64,000 nt of DNA from Phaeospirillum tilakii (lineage in GTDB: Bacteria > Pseudomonadota > Alphaproteobacteria > Rhodospirillales > Magnetospirillaceae): NCBI RefSeq assembly GCF_042683125.1, contig NZ_JBHUIY010000014.1, positions 31,607 through 95,606 on the forward strand, written 5' to 3'. The position numbers and the translations under genes were made by a program. Below, one piece after another: positions 1 through 8,724 of this stretch (the first letter of the stretch is position 1; each line of letters begins with the position of its first letter). The notes beneath the pieces were generated by a model. It saw only the letters and a list, made by a program, of their open reading frames with translations. It was not told the origin of the DNA and ran no database searches.

Positions 1-983
1 AGACGGTGCGACAGCTGCGGCGCGGTTTCGACCCGGCTCGCCACCTGACCGCGTTCGACGAAGATCTGCTCGTCCAGCGTCAGGGCGATCGAGCGGCCGG
101 CCTCGGCCCGGTCCGACGCGGTCCCGGCGCCCCAATGTTCCAGGCTGGCCACCCGCGCGCTCTTGCCCGAGGGCGAGAACAGCAGGGTATCGCCCACCGC
201 CAGCCGGCCGGATTCGATCCGGCCGACGATCAGCCGGCGCTGGTCGAACTTGTAGACGTCCTGCACCGGCAGCCGCAGCGGGCGGTCGGTCGGCGGCGGC
301 GCGGCGACGAAGGCGTCGAGCGCGGCCAGCACGGTCGGCCCCTGGTACCACGGCATTTCCGCCGCCGGCCGGGTGATGTTGGCGCCGGAGCGGGCCGACA
401 CCGGGATCACCTGGGTCGGCACCAGCCCGATCGATTCGAGATAGGCGACGATCTCGGCCCGCACCTCGGCGAAGCGGTCGCGGTCATGGCCGACCAGATC
501 CATCTTGTTGACCGCCACCGCCACCTGGCGCAGCCCGAGCAGGTGCAGCAGATAGCCGTGGCGGCGCGACTGCTCGCGCACCCCCTCGACCGCGTCGATC
601 ACCAGCAGCGCCGCCTCGGCCGAGGCGGCGCCGGTGATCATGTTCTTGAGGAATTCCTTGTGGCCGGGGGCGTCGATGATGACGTAGGGCCGGCTCTCGC
701 TGCGGAAGCGGATGCGGGCGGTGTCGATGGTGATGCCCTGGTCGCGTTCGGCCTGGAGCGCGTCCATCACGAAGGCCCACTCAAACGGCATGCCGCGGCG
801 TTCGCACACCTCGCGCAGGGTTTCGACCTTGCCCTCGGGCAGGGCGCCGGTCTCGTGCAGCAGCCGGCCGACCAGGGTCGATTTGCCGTGATCGACATGG
901 CCGACCACGACGATGTTGAAGGGAGACGCGGCGTCGGCGGCGGCCGTGGGCGCGGCGGGGGAAAGCAGGGCGGTCTCGGTCAT
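1..983 (-). CDS. cysN: Sulfate adenylyltransferase subunit 1, GTPase (partial, cut by window edge)
   Basis: CysN is the regulatory GTPase of ATP sulfurylase. It couples GTP hydrolysis to CysD-catalysed formation of adenosine 5'-phosphosulfate from ATP and sulfate. About 327 N-terminal residues are visible. The G1 loop GHVDHGKS lies at residues 28-35, the G3 motif DAPGH at 104-108 and the G4 motif NKMD at 159-162, followed by the start of the EF-Tu-like beta-barrel domain. The ATG at 983 lies 23 bp after the cysD stop, so the gene is the last visible member of the minus-strand sulfur operon. The C-terminus is outside the window, so I cannot tell CysN from a CysN-CysC fusion carrying APS kinase. 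Confidence 0.95.
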   Translation of the reverse strand, partial: MTETALLSPAAPTAAADAASPFNIVVVGHVDHGKSTLVGRLLHETGALPEGKVETLREVCERRGMPFEWAFVMDALQAERDQGITIDTARIRFRSESRPYVIIDAPGHKEFLKNMITGAASAEAALLVIDAVEGVREQSRRHGYLLHLLGLRQVAVAVNKMDLVGHDRDRFAEVRAEIVAYLESIGLVPTQVIPVSARSGANITRPAAEMPWYQGPTVLAALDAFVAAPPPTDRPLRLPVQDVYKFDQRRLIVGRIESGRLAVGDTLLFSPSGKSARVASLEHWGAGTASDRAEAGRSIALTLDEQIFVERGQVASRVETAPQLSHR

Positions 984-1006
984 GATGGGGCTCTTCGCCT
1001 TCGGGT

Positions 1007-1807
1007 CTACATGTAGCCGCCGACCCGGAGACGCTCGAAGGCGTCCTCCGAGGCGCGGTCCTGGGCGCGGCCGGCGCGCTCGGCGATCCGGGTGGTTTCC
1101 AGCTCGGCGATGATCTCCTCGACCGAATTGGCCTCGGACTCGATCGGGCTGGTGCAGGGGGCGCAGCCGAGCGAGCGGTAGCGTTTGCCGTTGGTGGCGA
1201 AATACAGGCTGACCAGCGGGATCGATTCGCGCTGGATGTAGCGCCAGACGTCGAGTTCGGTCCAGGCCAGCAGCGGGTGGATCCGCAGGTGGGTGCCGGG
1301 GGGGAAGTCGGTCTTGAACTGGTCCCAGAATTCCGGCGGCTGGTCGCGCACGTCCCATTCCGCCGTTTCCGAGCGCGGGCTGAACACCCGTTCCTTGGCC
1401 CGGGTGCCTTCCTCGTCGCGGCGGATGCCGGCGATCACCCCGGTCAGCTTGAGGTCGGCCACCACCTGCTTCAGCCCCTCGGTCTTCAGTGCGGTGCAGC
1501 ATTCGACCCGGCCACGGTCCGGCCCCATCCCCGAGTCGAGCGCGGGCCGGTTCTCGCCGATCACCAGCGGCAGGTTCCATTCCCGCGCCATCCGGTCGCG
1601 GAATTCGATCATTTCCGGGATCTTGTGGTGGGTATCGACATGGATCACCGGGAAGGGAACGTGGCCGAGGAACGCCTTGCGCACCAGCCACAGCAGCACG
1701 TTGGAATCCTTGCCGATCGACCAGAGCAGGCCGATCCGGTCGAGACGGTTGAACGCTTCGCGCAGGATATAGACCGACTGGCTTTCGAGAGCGTCGAGAT
1801 CATTCAT
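1007..1807 (-). CDS. cysD: Sulfate adenylyltransferase subunit 2
   Basis: CysD is the catalytic subunit of ATP sulfurylase and makes APS in the cytoplasm with CysN. The protein is 266 aa. The PP-loop SIGKDS lies at residues 30-35 and the family-typical GIRRDEEGTRAKER and GCAPCTSPI segments are present. I chose the ATG at 1807 (protein begins MNDLDALES) because family similarity begins there; the frame stays open upstream but that part overlaps cysH. The start overlaps the 3' end of cysH by 8 bp, which suggests translational coupling. Length is slightly below the usual 300 or so residues, but the core is complete. Confidence 0.95.
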   Translation of the reverse strand: MNDLDALESQSVYILREAFNRLDRIGLLWSIGKDSNVLLWLVRKAFLGHVPFPVIHVDTHHKIPEMIEFRDRMAREWNLPLVIGENRPALDSGMGPDRGRVECCTALKTEGLKQVVADLKLTGVIAGIRRDEEGTRAKERVFSPRSETAEWDVRDQPPEFWDQFKTDFPPGTHLRIHPLLAWTELDVWRYIQRESIPLVSLYFATNGKRYRSLGCAPCTSPIESEANSVEEIIAELETTRIAERAGRAQDRASEDAFERLRVGGYM

Positions 1808-2534
1808 GGTCGGGATGTGCCTCGGTTCGGGCGGGGGGCGCCGCCGGAGGGGAAGAGGGGAGGTGGATGCCGCATTCGGTCTTGGCCGCGCCGGGCCAGC
1901 GTCCGGCCCGGGCCGGTTCGCCCGGGGCGACCGGCCGGGTACAGGGCCAACACCCGATCGAGCGGTAGCCGGCCCGTTCCAGCGGGTGACGCGGCAGGGC
2001 GCGGGCGGCGAACGCGGCGGCGATGCCGGCATCGTCGAGGCCGACCAGCGGGCTGAGCCGCAGCACGCCGTCGCGCAGCTCGGCCGGGGCGACCGCCTCG
2101 CGGCCGAAGCCGTGGGCGCGGCGGCGGCCGTCGATCAGGGCGGCGTAGCCCCGGCTGGCCCGGGCCAGCGGCGCCACCTTGCGCAGGCCGCAACAGCGGT
2201 CGGGGTCGCTTTGCCACAGATCGGCGGCGGCGGCGATCTCGGCCGGGTCGGGGCGGACGATTCTCACCCCGGTCAGGGCGAGATGGGCGGTCAGGCTGGC
2301 GATGTAGGCGTGGGTCTCGTCGAACAGCTCGCCGGTGTCGATCACGATCACCGGCAGGGCCGGATCGACCTGGGCGATCAGATCGAGCAGCACAGCCGAT
2401 TCGGTGCCGAACGAGGCGATCGCGGCCAGCCGGCCGGGCAGGGCGGTGCGGGCGGCGGCAATCAGGGCGGCGCCGTCGAGCCCGGCCCAGCGCGCCGGCC
2501 AGAGGGCAAGGTCGTCGGAGGTCGGCACGGTCAT
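1800..2534 (-). CDS. cysH: Adenylylsulfate/phosphoadenylylsulfate reductase, Fe-S type
   Basis: This cytoplasmic enzyme reduces activated sulfate to sulfite with thioredoxin. The 244-residue protein carries the Cys-Cys pair at 114-115 and CWPC at 205-208, the cysteine pattern that binds a [4Fe-4S] cluster in assimilatory APS reductases. The catalytic ECGIH segment follows near residue 220. The cluster motif favours APS rather than PAPS as substrate (family knowledge). The visible operon has no separate cysC, which fits direct APS use. The ATG at 2534 overlaps the upstream reductase stop in an ATGA arrangement, and the 3' end overlaps cysD. Confidence 0.93.
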   Translation of the reverse strand: MTVPTSDDLALWPARWAGLDGAALIAAARTALPGRLAAIASFGTESAVLLDLIAQVDPALPVIVIDTGELFDETHAYIASLTAHLALTGVRIVRPDPAEIAAAADLWQSDPDRCCGLRKVAPLARASRGYAALIDGRRRAHGFGREAVAPAELRDGVLRLSPLVGLDDAGIAAAFAARALPRHPLERAGYRSIGCWPCTRPVAPGEPARAGRWPGAAKTECGIHLPSSPPAAPPARTEAHPDHE

Positions 2535-4555
2535 CGGCCCGGCTCCTCTTCCGGCCGCAGCAGATCTAGCAGCCAGGCCAGGGCCTCGCGATAGGGGCCG
2601 GCCTGTCCGGTGACCAGGGCCGAGGTGCGCTCGGCCTGGATCGAGTCGAAGGCGTCGCGCGCGGCGCCCTGGTCGGCCGGCCCGGCGCGGAAGCGGGCGA
2701 ACACCGCCTCGGCCGAATCGCCATCCTCGCCGGCGGCCAGGCCATGGCGGGCGAGCAGGGCGCGCAACGCCAGCGCCGAGGCCTCCTCGCCGGCCTTCAG
2801 CGCCTCGGGCCAGCGTCCGGCGGCGAGGAAGCGGTCGAACCGCTCCAACCCATCATAGGCGAGGTCGGCAAGATGCGCCACCGGAGCTTGCGGCGCGGCG
2901 CATTCGCCGCCGGCGCGGGGCGGGCCGGCGAACGGCGCGTCGGCGCCCCAGTCGAACAGCCAGTCGGGCCGCGGCGCCTCGGCCTCCAGCGGGGCGAGCA
3001 GGGCGGCGATGCCGTCGGGGCCGAGCCGTTCGGCCCAGGCGCGGACGCTTTCGCCCGGGTGGCGGCCTTCGGCCAGGGCCCGGCGCAGCAGGGTGACGGC
3101 GCGGTCGGCCTGACGGGCCGGCACCAGCGGGCCGGCGAGGGCGAAGCGGGCGCTGGCGGCCTCGCCGCCGAAATGGAGGCGGTAATAGGGCGCCGGCTTG
3201 CCGTCGATCAGCCGGGTCAGCCCGTGCAGGCCGATGTCGGCGAGGTGATGCAGCCCGCAGGAATTATGGCAGCCCGACACCGACAGCCGCACCGGGGCGC
3301 CGTCGTCGAGCCCGGCGGCGAGCCGGGCGGCGAGGCCGGGGGCGTTGGTGATGCCGATCCGGCAGGTGCTGGTGCCGGGGCAGCTGATCAGCCCGGCCTC
3401 GCGCCCGACGCTGGCCGGCCCCTTCAGCCCGATCGCCGCCAGGGCGTCGTCGAGCCCGTCGAGCGAATCGGCGCCGAGGCCGAGCAGCACCAGATCCTGG
3501 CTCCGGGTCAGGCGGATCTCGCCCACCCCGCGCGCCAGCGCCAGCGCGTGCAGCCCGTCGAGCTGGTCGGCCGACAGCCGGCCGAACGGCACCGGCACGA
3601 TCGCGGCGGTGCTGCCGTCATTGGCGGCGATCAGCCCCTCCGGGGCGAGCGGGCCCTCGGCCGGGGCGGGGCGGTGCCAGTCGAGCGGCGGCCACGGCCG
3701 CTGGGCCAGACCGCGCAGGCTGGCCAGTTCGGTGGCGAAGGCGGCGCGGAAGGTGTCGGCGCCGATCCGGCGGATGGTCGCTTTCAGCCGGGCGCGGGCG
3801 CGGTCGGTGCGGTCGGACTGGGCGACATGGACCCGCAGCAGCGCCTCCAGCACCGCCGGCAGCTCCTCCTCGCGGGCGAAATCGAGCAGCTCGATCGCCG
3901 CCGCCGGCTGGCTGCCCAGCCCGCCGCCGACGACGACGCGGAAGCCGTTCTCGCCGTCGCGCTCGGTCGCGATCAGGCCGAGATCATGCACCCGCGCCGC
4001 GCCGCAATCCTCGGCGCAGCCCGACACCGCCAGCTTGATCTTGCGCGGCATCGCCTGGACCAGCGGCCGGCGCAGCCACAGCCCGGCCAGACGTCGCGCC
4101 ACCGCGCCGGCATCGACCCGCTGGCGCGGGCAGGCCCCGGCCAGGGCGCAGGCATTGACGTTGCGCACGGTGTTGCCGCCGGCCTCGCGCGAGGTCAGCC
4201 CGGCCGCGGCCAGCCGTTCCAGCGCCTCCGGGGTGCGGTCGAGCGGGATGTGATAGAGCTGGAGGTCCTGCCGGGTGGTGAGGTGGGCGATCTCCTGGGC
4301 GAGATCGCGGGTCAGCCCGGCCAGCGCCGGCAGCGCCGCCACCGGCAGCACCCCGCCCGGCAATTTGATCCGCAGCATCTGGCGCCCCGGCTGGCGCTGG
4401 CCATAGACGCCGTGGCGCAGCCGGAAGGCGGTCCAGCGGGTCTCGTCCCAGGCCCCGGCGCGATAACGCTCGAGGCCGGCGCGGTATTCGACGACGTCGT
4501 CGGCGCGCACCAGCGGTTCGCCACGGTCGAAGCCGGAGGGAGAGATTTCGTTCAT
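2531..4555 (-). CDS. cysI: Siroheme-dependent sulfite (nitrite) reductase
   Basis: Predicted to reduce sulfite to sulfide in six-electron steps using siroheme coupled to a [4Fe-4S] cluster. The ligand set is visible as Cys392 and Cys398 (SCPGTSTC) plus Cys429 and Cys433 (SGCHNSC). Two ferredoxin-like half domains are repeated, as in the nitrite/sulfite reductase fold. After about residue 520 there is an extra alpha-helical-looking tail of roughly 150 residues that is not part of the catalytic core. I chose the ATG at 4555 (MNEISPS) rather than the longer reading from 4639, which would begin inside the promoter region. The operon context with cysH and cysD favours sulfite over nitrite as substrate. 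No flavoprotein partner lies nearby, so ferredoxin is the likely donor (inference). Confidence 0.9.
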   Translation of the reverse strand: MNEISPSGFDRGEPLVRADDVVEYRAGLERYRAGAWDETRWTAFRLRHGVYGQRQPGRQMLRIKLPGGVLPVAALPALAGLTRDLAQEIAHLTTRQDLQLYHIPLDRTPEALERLAAAGLTSREAGGNTVRNVNACALAGACPRQRVDAGAVARRLAGLWLRRPLVQAMPRKIKLAVSGCAEDCGAARVHDLGLIATERDGENGFRVVVGGGLGSQPAAAIELLDFAREEELPAVLEALLRVHVAQSDRTDRARARLKATIRRIGADTFRAAFATELASLRGLAQRPWPPLDWHRPAPAEGPLAPEGLIAANDGSTAAIVPVPFGRLSADQLDGLHALALARGVGEIRLTRSQDLVLLGLGADSLDGLDDALAAIGLKGPASVGREAGLISCPGTSTCRIGITNAPGLAARLAAGLDDGAPVRLSVSGCHNSCGLHHLADIGLHGLTRLIDGKPAPYYRLHFGGEAASARFALAGPLVPARQADRAVTLLRRALAEGRHPGESVRAWAERLGPDGIAALLAPLEAEAPRPDWLFDWGADAPFAGPPRAGGECAAPQAPVAHLADLAYDGLERFDRFLAAGRWPEALKAGEEASALALRALLARHGLAAGEDGDSAEAVFARFRAGPADQGAARDAFDSIQAERTSALVTGQAGPYREALAWLLDLLRPEEEPGR

Positions 4556-4651
4556 CGCCTGGCCCTTTCCTGTCCGCCCCGGCGGTCCGGGGGGCTGTTC
4601 AGGACTGAGGCAATAGCCGGTCTCGCCCGCCTTCGTCAATCGGTTTGTGTA

Positions 4652-4667
4652 TTATTGACCATAATAA
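4652..4667. promoter_or_regulatory. A/T-rich inverted repeat upstream of the sulfite reductase gene
   Basis: The 16 bp here read TTATT, six bases, AATAA, inside a locally very A/T-rich stretch (about 4644-4690) in an otherwise GC-rich region. It lies about 100 bp upstream of the sulfite reductase start and just after the cysA stop. A regulator site and promoter for the cysI-cysH-cysD-cysN part of the operon is a reasonable reading; the identity of the regulator is unknown. Confidence 0.4.
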
Positions 4668-4706
4668 CACACAAAAATGTGTTGTTTTCCCGCCGGGGCG
4701 GGGGCG

Positions 4707-5762
4707 TCAGGCGGCCCCGGCGAACACCCGCGCCCGGCGCAGGGTGACCCCGACGGCGGCGCCCCGGGCGAGGCCGAGCAGGCCCTGCTGTTCGCGGCTC
4801 AGCTCGACCTCGAGCGGGATGTCGCCGGCGAGGCGCAGGTCGGCCCGCACCACCGGGCCGAGGATCGCCATCTGCTCGACCACCGCCTGGGGCAGGCCGG
4901 GCGAGGGCGGGCCGAGGGCGACGTCGTGGGGGCGGACGAAGGCGACCGCGCTGCCGTTGACCGGGCCGTCGCCGTTCAGCTCGGCGGCCAGCCGCACCCC
5001 GCCGACCTCGGCGATGCCGTCGCGCAGGTGGCAGGGCAGGGCGTTGACATTGCCAAGGAAGCGGTAGACGAACGGGCTGGCCGGGCTGTCATAGATCGCC
5101 GCCGGGCTGCCGATCTGCTCGATCCGGCCCTGGTTCATCACCACCACCTCGTCGGCCACTTCCAGCGCCTCTTCCTGGTCGTGGGTGACGAACACCCCGG
5201 TCAGGCCGAGTTCGTCATGCAGCCGCCGCAGCCAGCGGCGCAGTTCCTTGCGCACCTGGGCGTCGAGTGCGCCGAACGGCTCGTCGAGCAGCAGCAGGCG
5301 GGGTTCGACCGCCAGGGCGCGGGCCAGCGCCACCCGCTGGCGCTGACCGCCCGACAATTGGTTGGGATAGCGCCCGGCCAGCCCCGACAATTGCACCAGC
5401 TCCAGCAGTTCGGCGACGCGGCGGGCGATCTCGGCCTTGGCCGGCTTGTCGCGGCCGCGCCGCACCGTCAGGCCGAAGGCGATGTTGTCGGCGACGGTCA
5501 TGTGACGGAACAGGGCGTAATGCTGGAACACGAAGCCGACCCCCCGGTCGCGCGCCGCCAGTTGGGTTGCCTCGGTGCCGTCGAGCCAGACGCTGCCGGA
5601 ATCCGGCGCGTCGAGCCCGGCCAGGATCCGCAGCAGGGTGGTCTTGCCCGAGCCGGACGGGCCGAGCAGCGCCACCAGCTTGCCCGGCTCGACCCGCAGC
5701 GACACCGCATCGAGGGCGCGGAAGGCGCCAAAGCGTTTGGACAGGGAACGGACTTCGATCAT
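4707..5762 (-). CDS. cysA: Sulfate/thiosulfate ABC transporter ATP-binding protein
   Basis: CysA is the ATPase that powers sulfate import with the CysT/CysW permease and a periplasmic binding protein. The 351-aa protein has Walker A GPSGSGKTT near residues 34-42, the ABC signature LSGGQ near 138, Walker B LLLLDEP near 157, and the switch histidine in VTHDQEEA. A regulatory TOBE-like domain follows from about residue 240. It follows cysW with a 54-bp gap on the same strand. The A/T-rich regulatory region for the reductase genes comes directly after its stop. Confidence 0.95.
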   Translation of the reverse strand: MIEVRSLSKRFGAFRALDAVSLRVEPGKLVALLGPSGSGKTTLLRILAGLDAPDSGSVWLDGTEATQLAARDRGVGFVFQHYALFRHMTVADNIAFGLTVRRGRDKPAKAEIARRVAELLELVQLSGLAGRYPNQLSGGQRQRVALARALAVEPRLLLLDEPFGALDAQVRKELRRWLRRLHDELGLTGVFVTHDQEEALEVADEVVVMNQGRIEQIGSPAAIYDSPASPFVYRFLGNVNALPCHLRDGIAEVGGVRLAAELNGDGPVNGSAVAFVRPHDVALGPPSPGLPQAVVEQMAILGPVVRADLRLAGDIPLEVELSREQQGLLGLARGAAVGVTLRRARVFAGAA

Positions 5763-5816
5763 CGGGGCCTCGGACGTGCGGGGGGGAGAGAGGGGGGGGC
5801 GGGAAGGGGCGCGGGC

Positions 5817-6653
5817 TCAGGACCGGCGCAGGGCGGCGATCTCGTCGCGCAGGCGCCATTCCAGCCCCGCCTTGACCACCAGGGTCAGCACCGCCAGCAG
5901 CGCCAGCAGCGAGGCGACGGCAAAGGCGCCGACGAAATCATATTCGTTGTAGAGGATCTCGACATGCAGCGGCATGGTGTTGGTCAGGCCGCGAATGTGG
6001 CCGGACACCACCGACACCGCGCCGAACTCGCCCATCGCCCGGGCGTTGCACAGCAGCACCCCGTGCAGCAGGCCCCATTTGACGTTGGGCAGGGTGACCG
6101 ACCAGAAGGTCCTGAGGCCGCCGGCGCCCAGCACCAGCGCCGCCTCCTCCTCCTCGCGGCCCTGTTCCTCCATCAGCGGGATCAGTTCGCGGGCGACGAA
6201 GGGGAAGGTGACGAACATCGTCGCCAGCACGATCCCCGGCACCGCGAACAGGATCCGCACCCCGTGGTCGCGCAGCGCCTCGCCGAACCAGCCCTGGAGG
6301 CCGAACAGCAGCACGAACACCAGACCGGAAATCACCGGCGAGACCGAAAAGGGCAGGTCGATCAGGCTGATCAGCAGGCTCTTGCCGCGAAAGTCGAACT
6401 TGGCGATCGCCCAGGCGGCGACCAGCCCGAACGCCAGATTGACCGGCACCGCCACCGCCGCCACCAGCAGGGTCAGCCGGATCGCCGCCCAGGCGTCGGG
6501 CTGGGTCAGCGCGGCGAGATAGGCCCCGGCCCCCTTGGCGAAGGCCTGGGTCAGCACCGCCGCCAGCGGCAGCACCAGGAACAAGGCGAGGAAGCCGAGG
6601 GCAAGGGCGATCAGCAGCGGCGGGCCGAGGCGGAAACGACGACGGGCCATCAC
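5817..6653 (-). CDS. cysW: Sulfate ABC transporter permease subunit CysW
   Basis: Inner-membrane permease subunit of the sulfate/thiosulfate importer. The 278-aa protein has about six predicted membrane segments and the EAA-type cytoplasmic loop (EEEAALVLGAGGLRTFWSVTLP) that docks on the CysA ATPase. Its ATG overlaps the cysT stop in an ATGA arrangement. The short terminal segments and the MHVEILYNEYDFVGAFAVAS region are typical of CysW rather than CysT. Confidence 0.94.
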   Translation of the reverse strand: MMARRRFRLGPPLLIALALGFLALFLVLPLAAVLTQAFAKGAGAYLAALTQPDAWAAIRLTLLVAAVAVPVNLAFGLVAAWAIAKFDFRGKSLLISLIDLPFSVSPVISGLVFVLLFGLQGWFGEALRDHGVRILFAVPGIVLATMFVTFPFVARELIPLMEEQGREEEEAALVLGAGGLRTFWSVTLPNVKWGLLHGVLLCNARAMGEFGAVSVVSGHIRGLTNTMPLHVEILYNEYDFVGAFAVASLLALLAVLTLVVKAGLEWRLRDEIAALRRS

Positions 6654-7504
6654 GCGGCGCTCCCCGCCATCCGGTCGCGGTTCCAGCGTTGCAGGCCGTT
6701 GATCAGCAGCAGCAGCAGGAACGAGGCCACCAGCATGATCGCGGCGATCGCGGTGGCGCCGACATAATCATATTGTTCGAGCCGGACCACGATCAGCAGC
6801 GGCACGATCTCGGACAAACCGGGGAAATTGCCGGCGATGAAGATCACCGAGCCGTATTCGCCGACGGCGCGGGCGAAGGCCAGGGCGAAGCCGGTCAGCA
6901 GCGGCGGCGCCAGCGTCGGCAGCAGGACGCGGCGGAAGGTCTGCCAGCGGCTGGCGCCGAGCGAGGCGGCCGCCTCCTCGACCTCGCGGTCGATGTCCTC
7001 CAGCACCGGCTGCACCGTGCGCACCACGAACGGCAGGCCGACGAACACCATCGCCACGATCGCCCCGAGCGGGGTGAAGGCGACCTTGAGCCCGAGCGGC
7101 TCGATCAGCCGGCCGAGCCAGCCGGTCGGGGCGTACAGCGCGGCCAGGGCGATGCCGGCGACGGCGGTGGGCAGGGCGAAGGGCAGATCGACCAGGGCAT
7201 CGACCACCCGCCGTCCGGGGAAGGAATAGCGCACCAGCACCCAGGCCACCAGCAGGCCGGCGCCGGCATTGATCAGGGCGGCGACCAGGGCGCCGCCGAA
7301 GCTGAGCAGGAAGGCGGCCTCGACCCGGTCATCGGCCAGGATCGCCCCCCATTGCTGCCAGGACAGGCCCGAGGCCAGCATGAACAGGCTGGCCAGGGGA
7401 ATCAGCACCAGGATCGACAGCCAGCCCAGCGTCAGGCCCAGCGTCAGGCCGAAGCCGGGGATCACCCGCCACGGCCGGCCCGCGCCACCTCTATTTCTTG
7501 GCAT
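6650..7504 (-). CDS. cysT: Sulfate ABC transporter permease subunit CysT (CysU)
   Basis: Second inner-membrane permease subunit, pairing with CysW. About 284 aa with six predicted transmembrane helices and the EAA loop near EEAAASLGASRWQTFRRVLLP. I chose the ATG at 7504 (MPRNRGGAG), which overlaps the end of the binding-protein gene by 14 bp; an earlier in-frame start at 7534 would overlap it further. A later GTG near the first membrane helix is also possible. Confidence 0.93.
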   Translation of the reverse strand: MPRNRGGAGRPWRVIPGFGLTLGLTLGWLSILVLIPLASLFMLASGLSWQQWGAILADDRVEAAFLLSFGGALVAALINAGAGLLVAWVLVRYSFPGRRVVDALVDLPFALPTAVAGIALAALYAPTGWLGRLIEPLGLKVAFTPLGAIVAMVFVGLPFVVRTVQPVLEDIDREVEEAAASLGASRWQTFRRVLLPTLAPPLLTGFALAFARAVGEYGSVIFIAGNFPGLSEIVPLLIVVRLEQYDYVGATAIAAIMLVASFLLLLLINGLQRWNRDRMAGSAA

Positions 7505-8537
7505 TGACGATGATCCGGTCGAACAGGGCGCCATCGGCGAAGTGGGTGGCCTGCGCCTTGGTCCAGCCGCCGAACACGTCGTCGATGGTGAACAGCCGCA
7601 CCGGCGGGAATTCGGCCTGATGGCGCCGGGCCACGTCGGGATCGCGCGGGCGGTAATGGTTGCGGGCGATGATCTCCTGGCCTTCCGGGCTGTAGAGGAA
7701 GGCGAGATAGGATTCGGCCAGGGCGCGGGTGCCGTGGCGATCGACCACCTTGTCGACCACCGCCACCGGCGGCTCGGCCAGGATCGACAGCGGCGGGGCG
7801 ACGATCTCGAACTGGCCGGGCACCTCGGCCAGGGCCAGGATCGCCTCGTTCTCCCAGGCGATCAGCACGTCGCCGATGCCGCGCTGGGTGAAGGTGGTGG
7901 TGGCGCCGCGCGCGCCGGTGTCGAGCACCGGGACGTTGTGGAACAACTGGGTCAGGAACGCCTCGGCCTTGGCCGGATCGTTGCCCGAGCGATTCAGTTC
8001 GTAGCCCCAGGCGGCAAGGTAGTTCCAGCGCGCCCCGCCCGAGGTCTTGGGGTTGGGGGTGATCACCTGCACCCCGGGACGGACCAGATCGTCCCAGTCC
8101 TTGATGTGCTTGGGGTTGCCCTTGCGCACCAGGAACACGATGGTCGAGGTGTAGGGCGCGCTGTTGGCGGCCAGTCGGGTCTGCCAGTTGGGCTCGATCT
8201 GGCCGCGCTGGGCGATGGCGTCGATGTCGTAGGCCAGCGCCAGGGTGACCACGTCGGCCTCCAGCCCGTCGATCACCGCGCGGGCCTGCTTGCCCGAGCC
8301 GCCATGCGACTGGTTGATCCTGAGGTCCTCGCCGGTCCGCGCCTTCCACTGCTTGACGAAGGCGGCGTTGACGTCCTGGTACAGCTCGCGGGTCGGGTCG
8401 TAGGAGACGTTGAGCAGGGCACGGCTGTCGGCGGCATGGGCGCCGGGGATCGCCAGCGCCAGCGCCAGGGCGATGCCGACGGCCGAGGCCGCGGTCAGGA
8501 TCAGTTTGGCGAGGTCGCCACCGTCGTCTCGGATCAT
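7491..8537 (-). CDS. sbp: Periplasmic sulfate-binding protein
   Basis: Captures sulfate in the periplasm and hands it to CysTW. The 348-aa protein begins with a Sec signal peptide that ends at AHA-ADSRALLNVSYDPT, so cleavage is near residue 35. The mature N-terminus LLNVSYDPTRELY and the later NQSHGGSGKQARAV and TSGGARWN segments are family hallmarks. It is the first gene of the minus-strand sulfur cluster. A well-formed promoter lies at 8580-8608. Sbp and CysP are close relatives and their sulfate/thiosulfate preference cannot be separated here. Confidence 0.94.
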   Translation of the reverse strand: MIRDDGGDLAKLILTAASAVGIALALALAIPGAHAADSRALLNVSYDPTRELYQDVNAAFVKQWKARTGEDLRINQSHGGSGKQARAVIDGLEADVVTLALAYDIDAIAQRGQIEPNWQTRLAANSAPYTSTIVFLVRKGNPKHIKDWDDLVRPGVQVITPNPKTSGGARWNYLAAWGYELNRSGNDPAKAEAFLTQLFHNVPVLDTGARGATTTFTQRGIGDVLIAWENEAILALAEVPGQFEIVAPPLSILAEPPVAVVDKVVDRHGTRALAESYLAFLYSPEGQEIIARNHYRPRDPDVARRHQAEFPPVRLFTIDDVFGGWTKAQATHFADGALFDRIIVNAKK

Positions 8538-8579
8538 CGCTGCGTTCCCTTCGGTCGCCCGGTTTTGAAGTTCATAAAC

Positions 8580-8608
8580 CGTATAGATAGGTGTGTTTTT
8601 GCTGTCAA
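8580..8608 (-). promoter_or_regulatory. Sigma-70-type promoter for sbp-cysTWA
   Basis: On the minus strand TTGACA (8603-8608) is followed after 17 bp by TATACG (8580-8585). This is a near-consensus housekeeping promoter about 43 bp upstream of the sbp start codon. Confidence 0.7.
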
Positions 8609-8643
8609 GCCGAGTTTAACAGCGCCGGTTTTCATAATCTACA

Positions 8644-8657
8644 AAATCTATAGATTT
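8644..8657. promoter_or_regulatory. Perfect 14-bp palindrome between divergent promoters
   Basis: AAATCTATAGATTT is a perfect palindrome. It lies 3 bp upstream of the -35 element of the plus-strand promoter and about 35 bp upstream of the sbp -35 element. That is a good place for a shared operator of a sulfur-responsive regulator. The regulator is not in the window. Confidence 0.5.
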
Positions 8658-8660
8658 ATC

Positions 8661-8689
8661 TTGACGCGGCGGGGCTCCGCCCCTATCGT
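8661..8689 (+). promoter_or_regulatory. Sigma-70-type promoter for the 75-aa gene
   Basis: TTGACG (8661-8666) and TATCGT (8684-8689) are separated by 17 bp and lie 35 bp upstream of the start codon at 8725, divergent from the sbp promoter. Confidence 0.55.
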
Positions 8690-8724
8690 GACCGTCACGC
8701 CCGCAGGATGCGGAGCCCGCTCCG

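Noticed and set aside
2531..4555. Assignment as assimilatory nitrite reductase
   Set aside because: The fold is shared, but location within a sulfate assimilation operon argues for sulfite as substrate.
2744..6767. Long plus-strand open frames opposite the sulfite reductase and cysA/cysW genes
   Set aside because: Antisense shadows caused by high GC at third positions; the minus-strand products have clear catalytic motifs.
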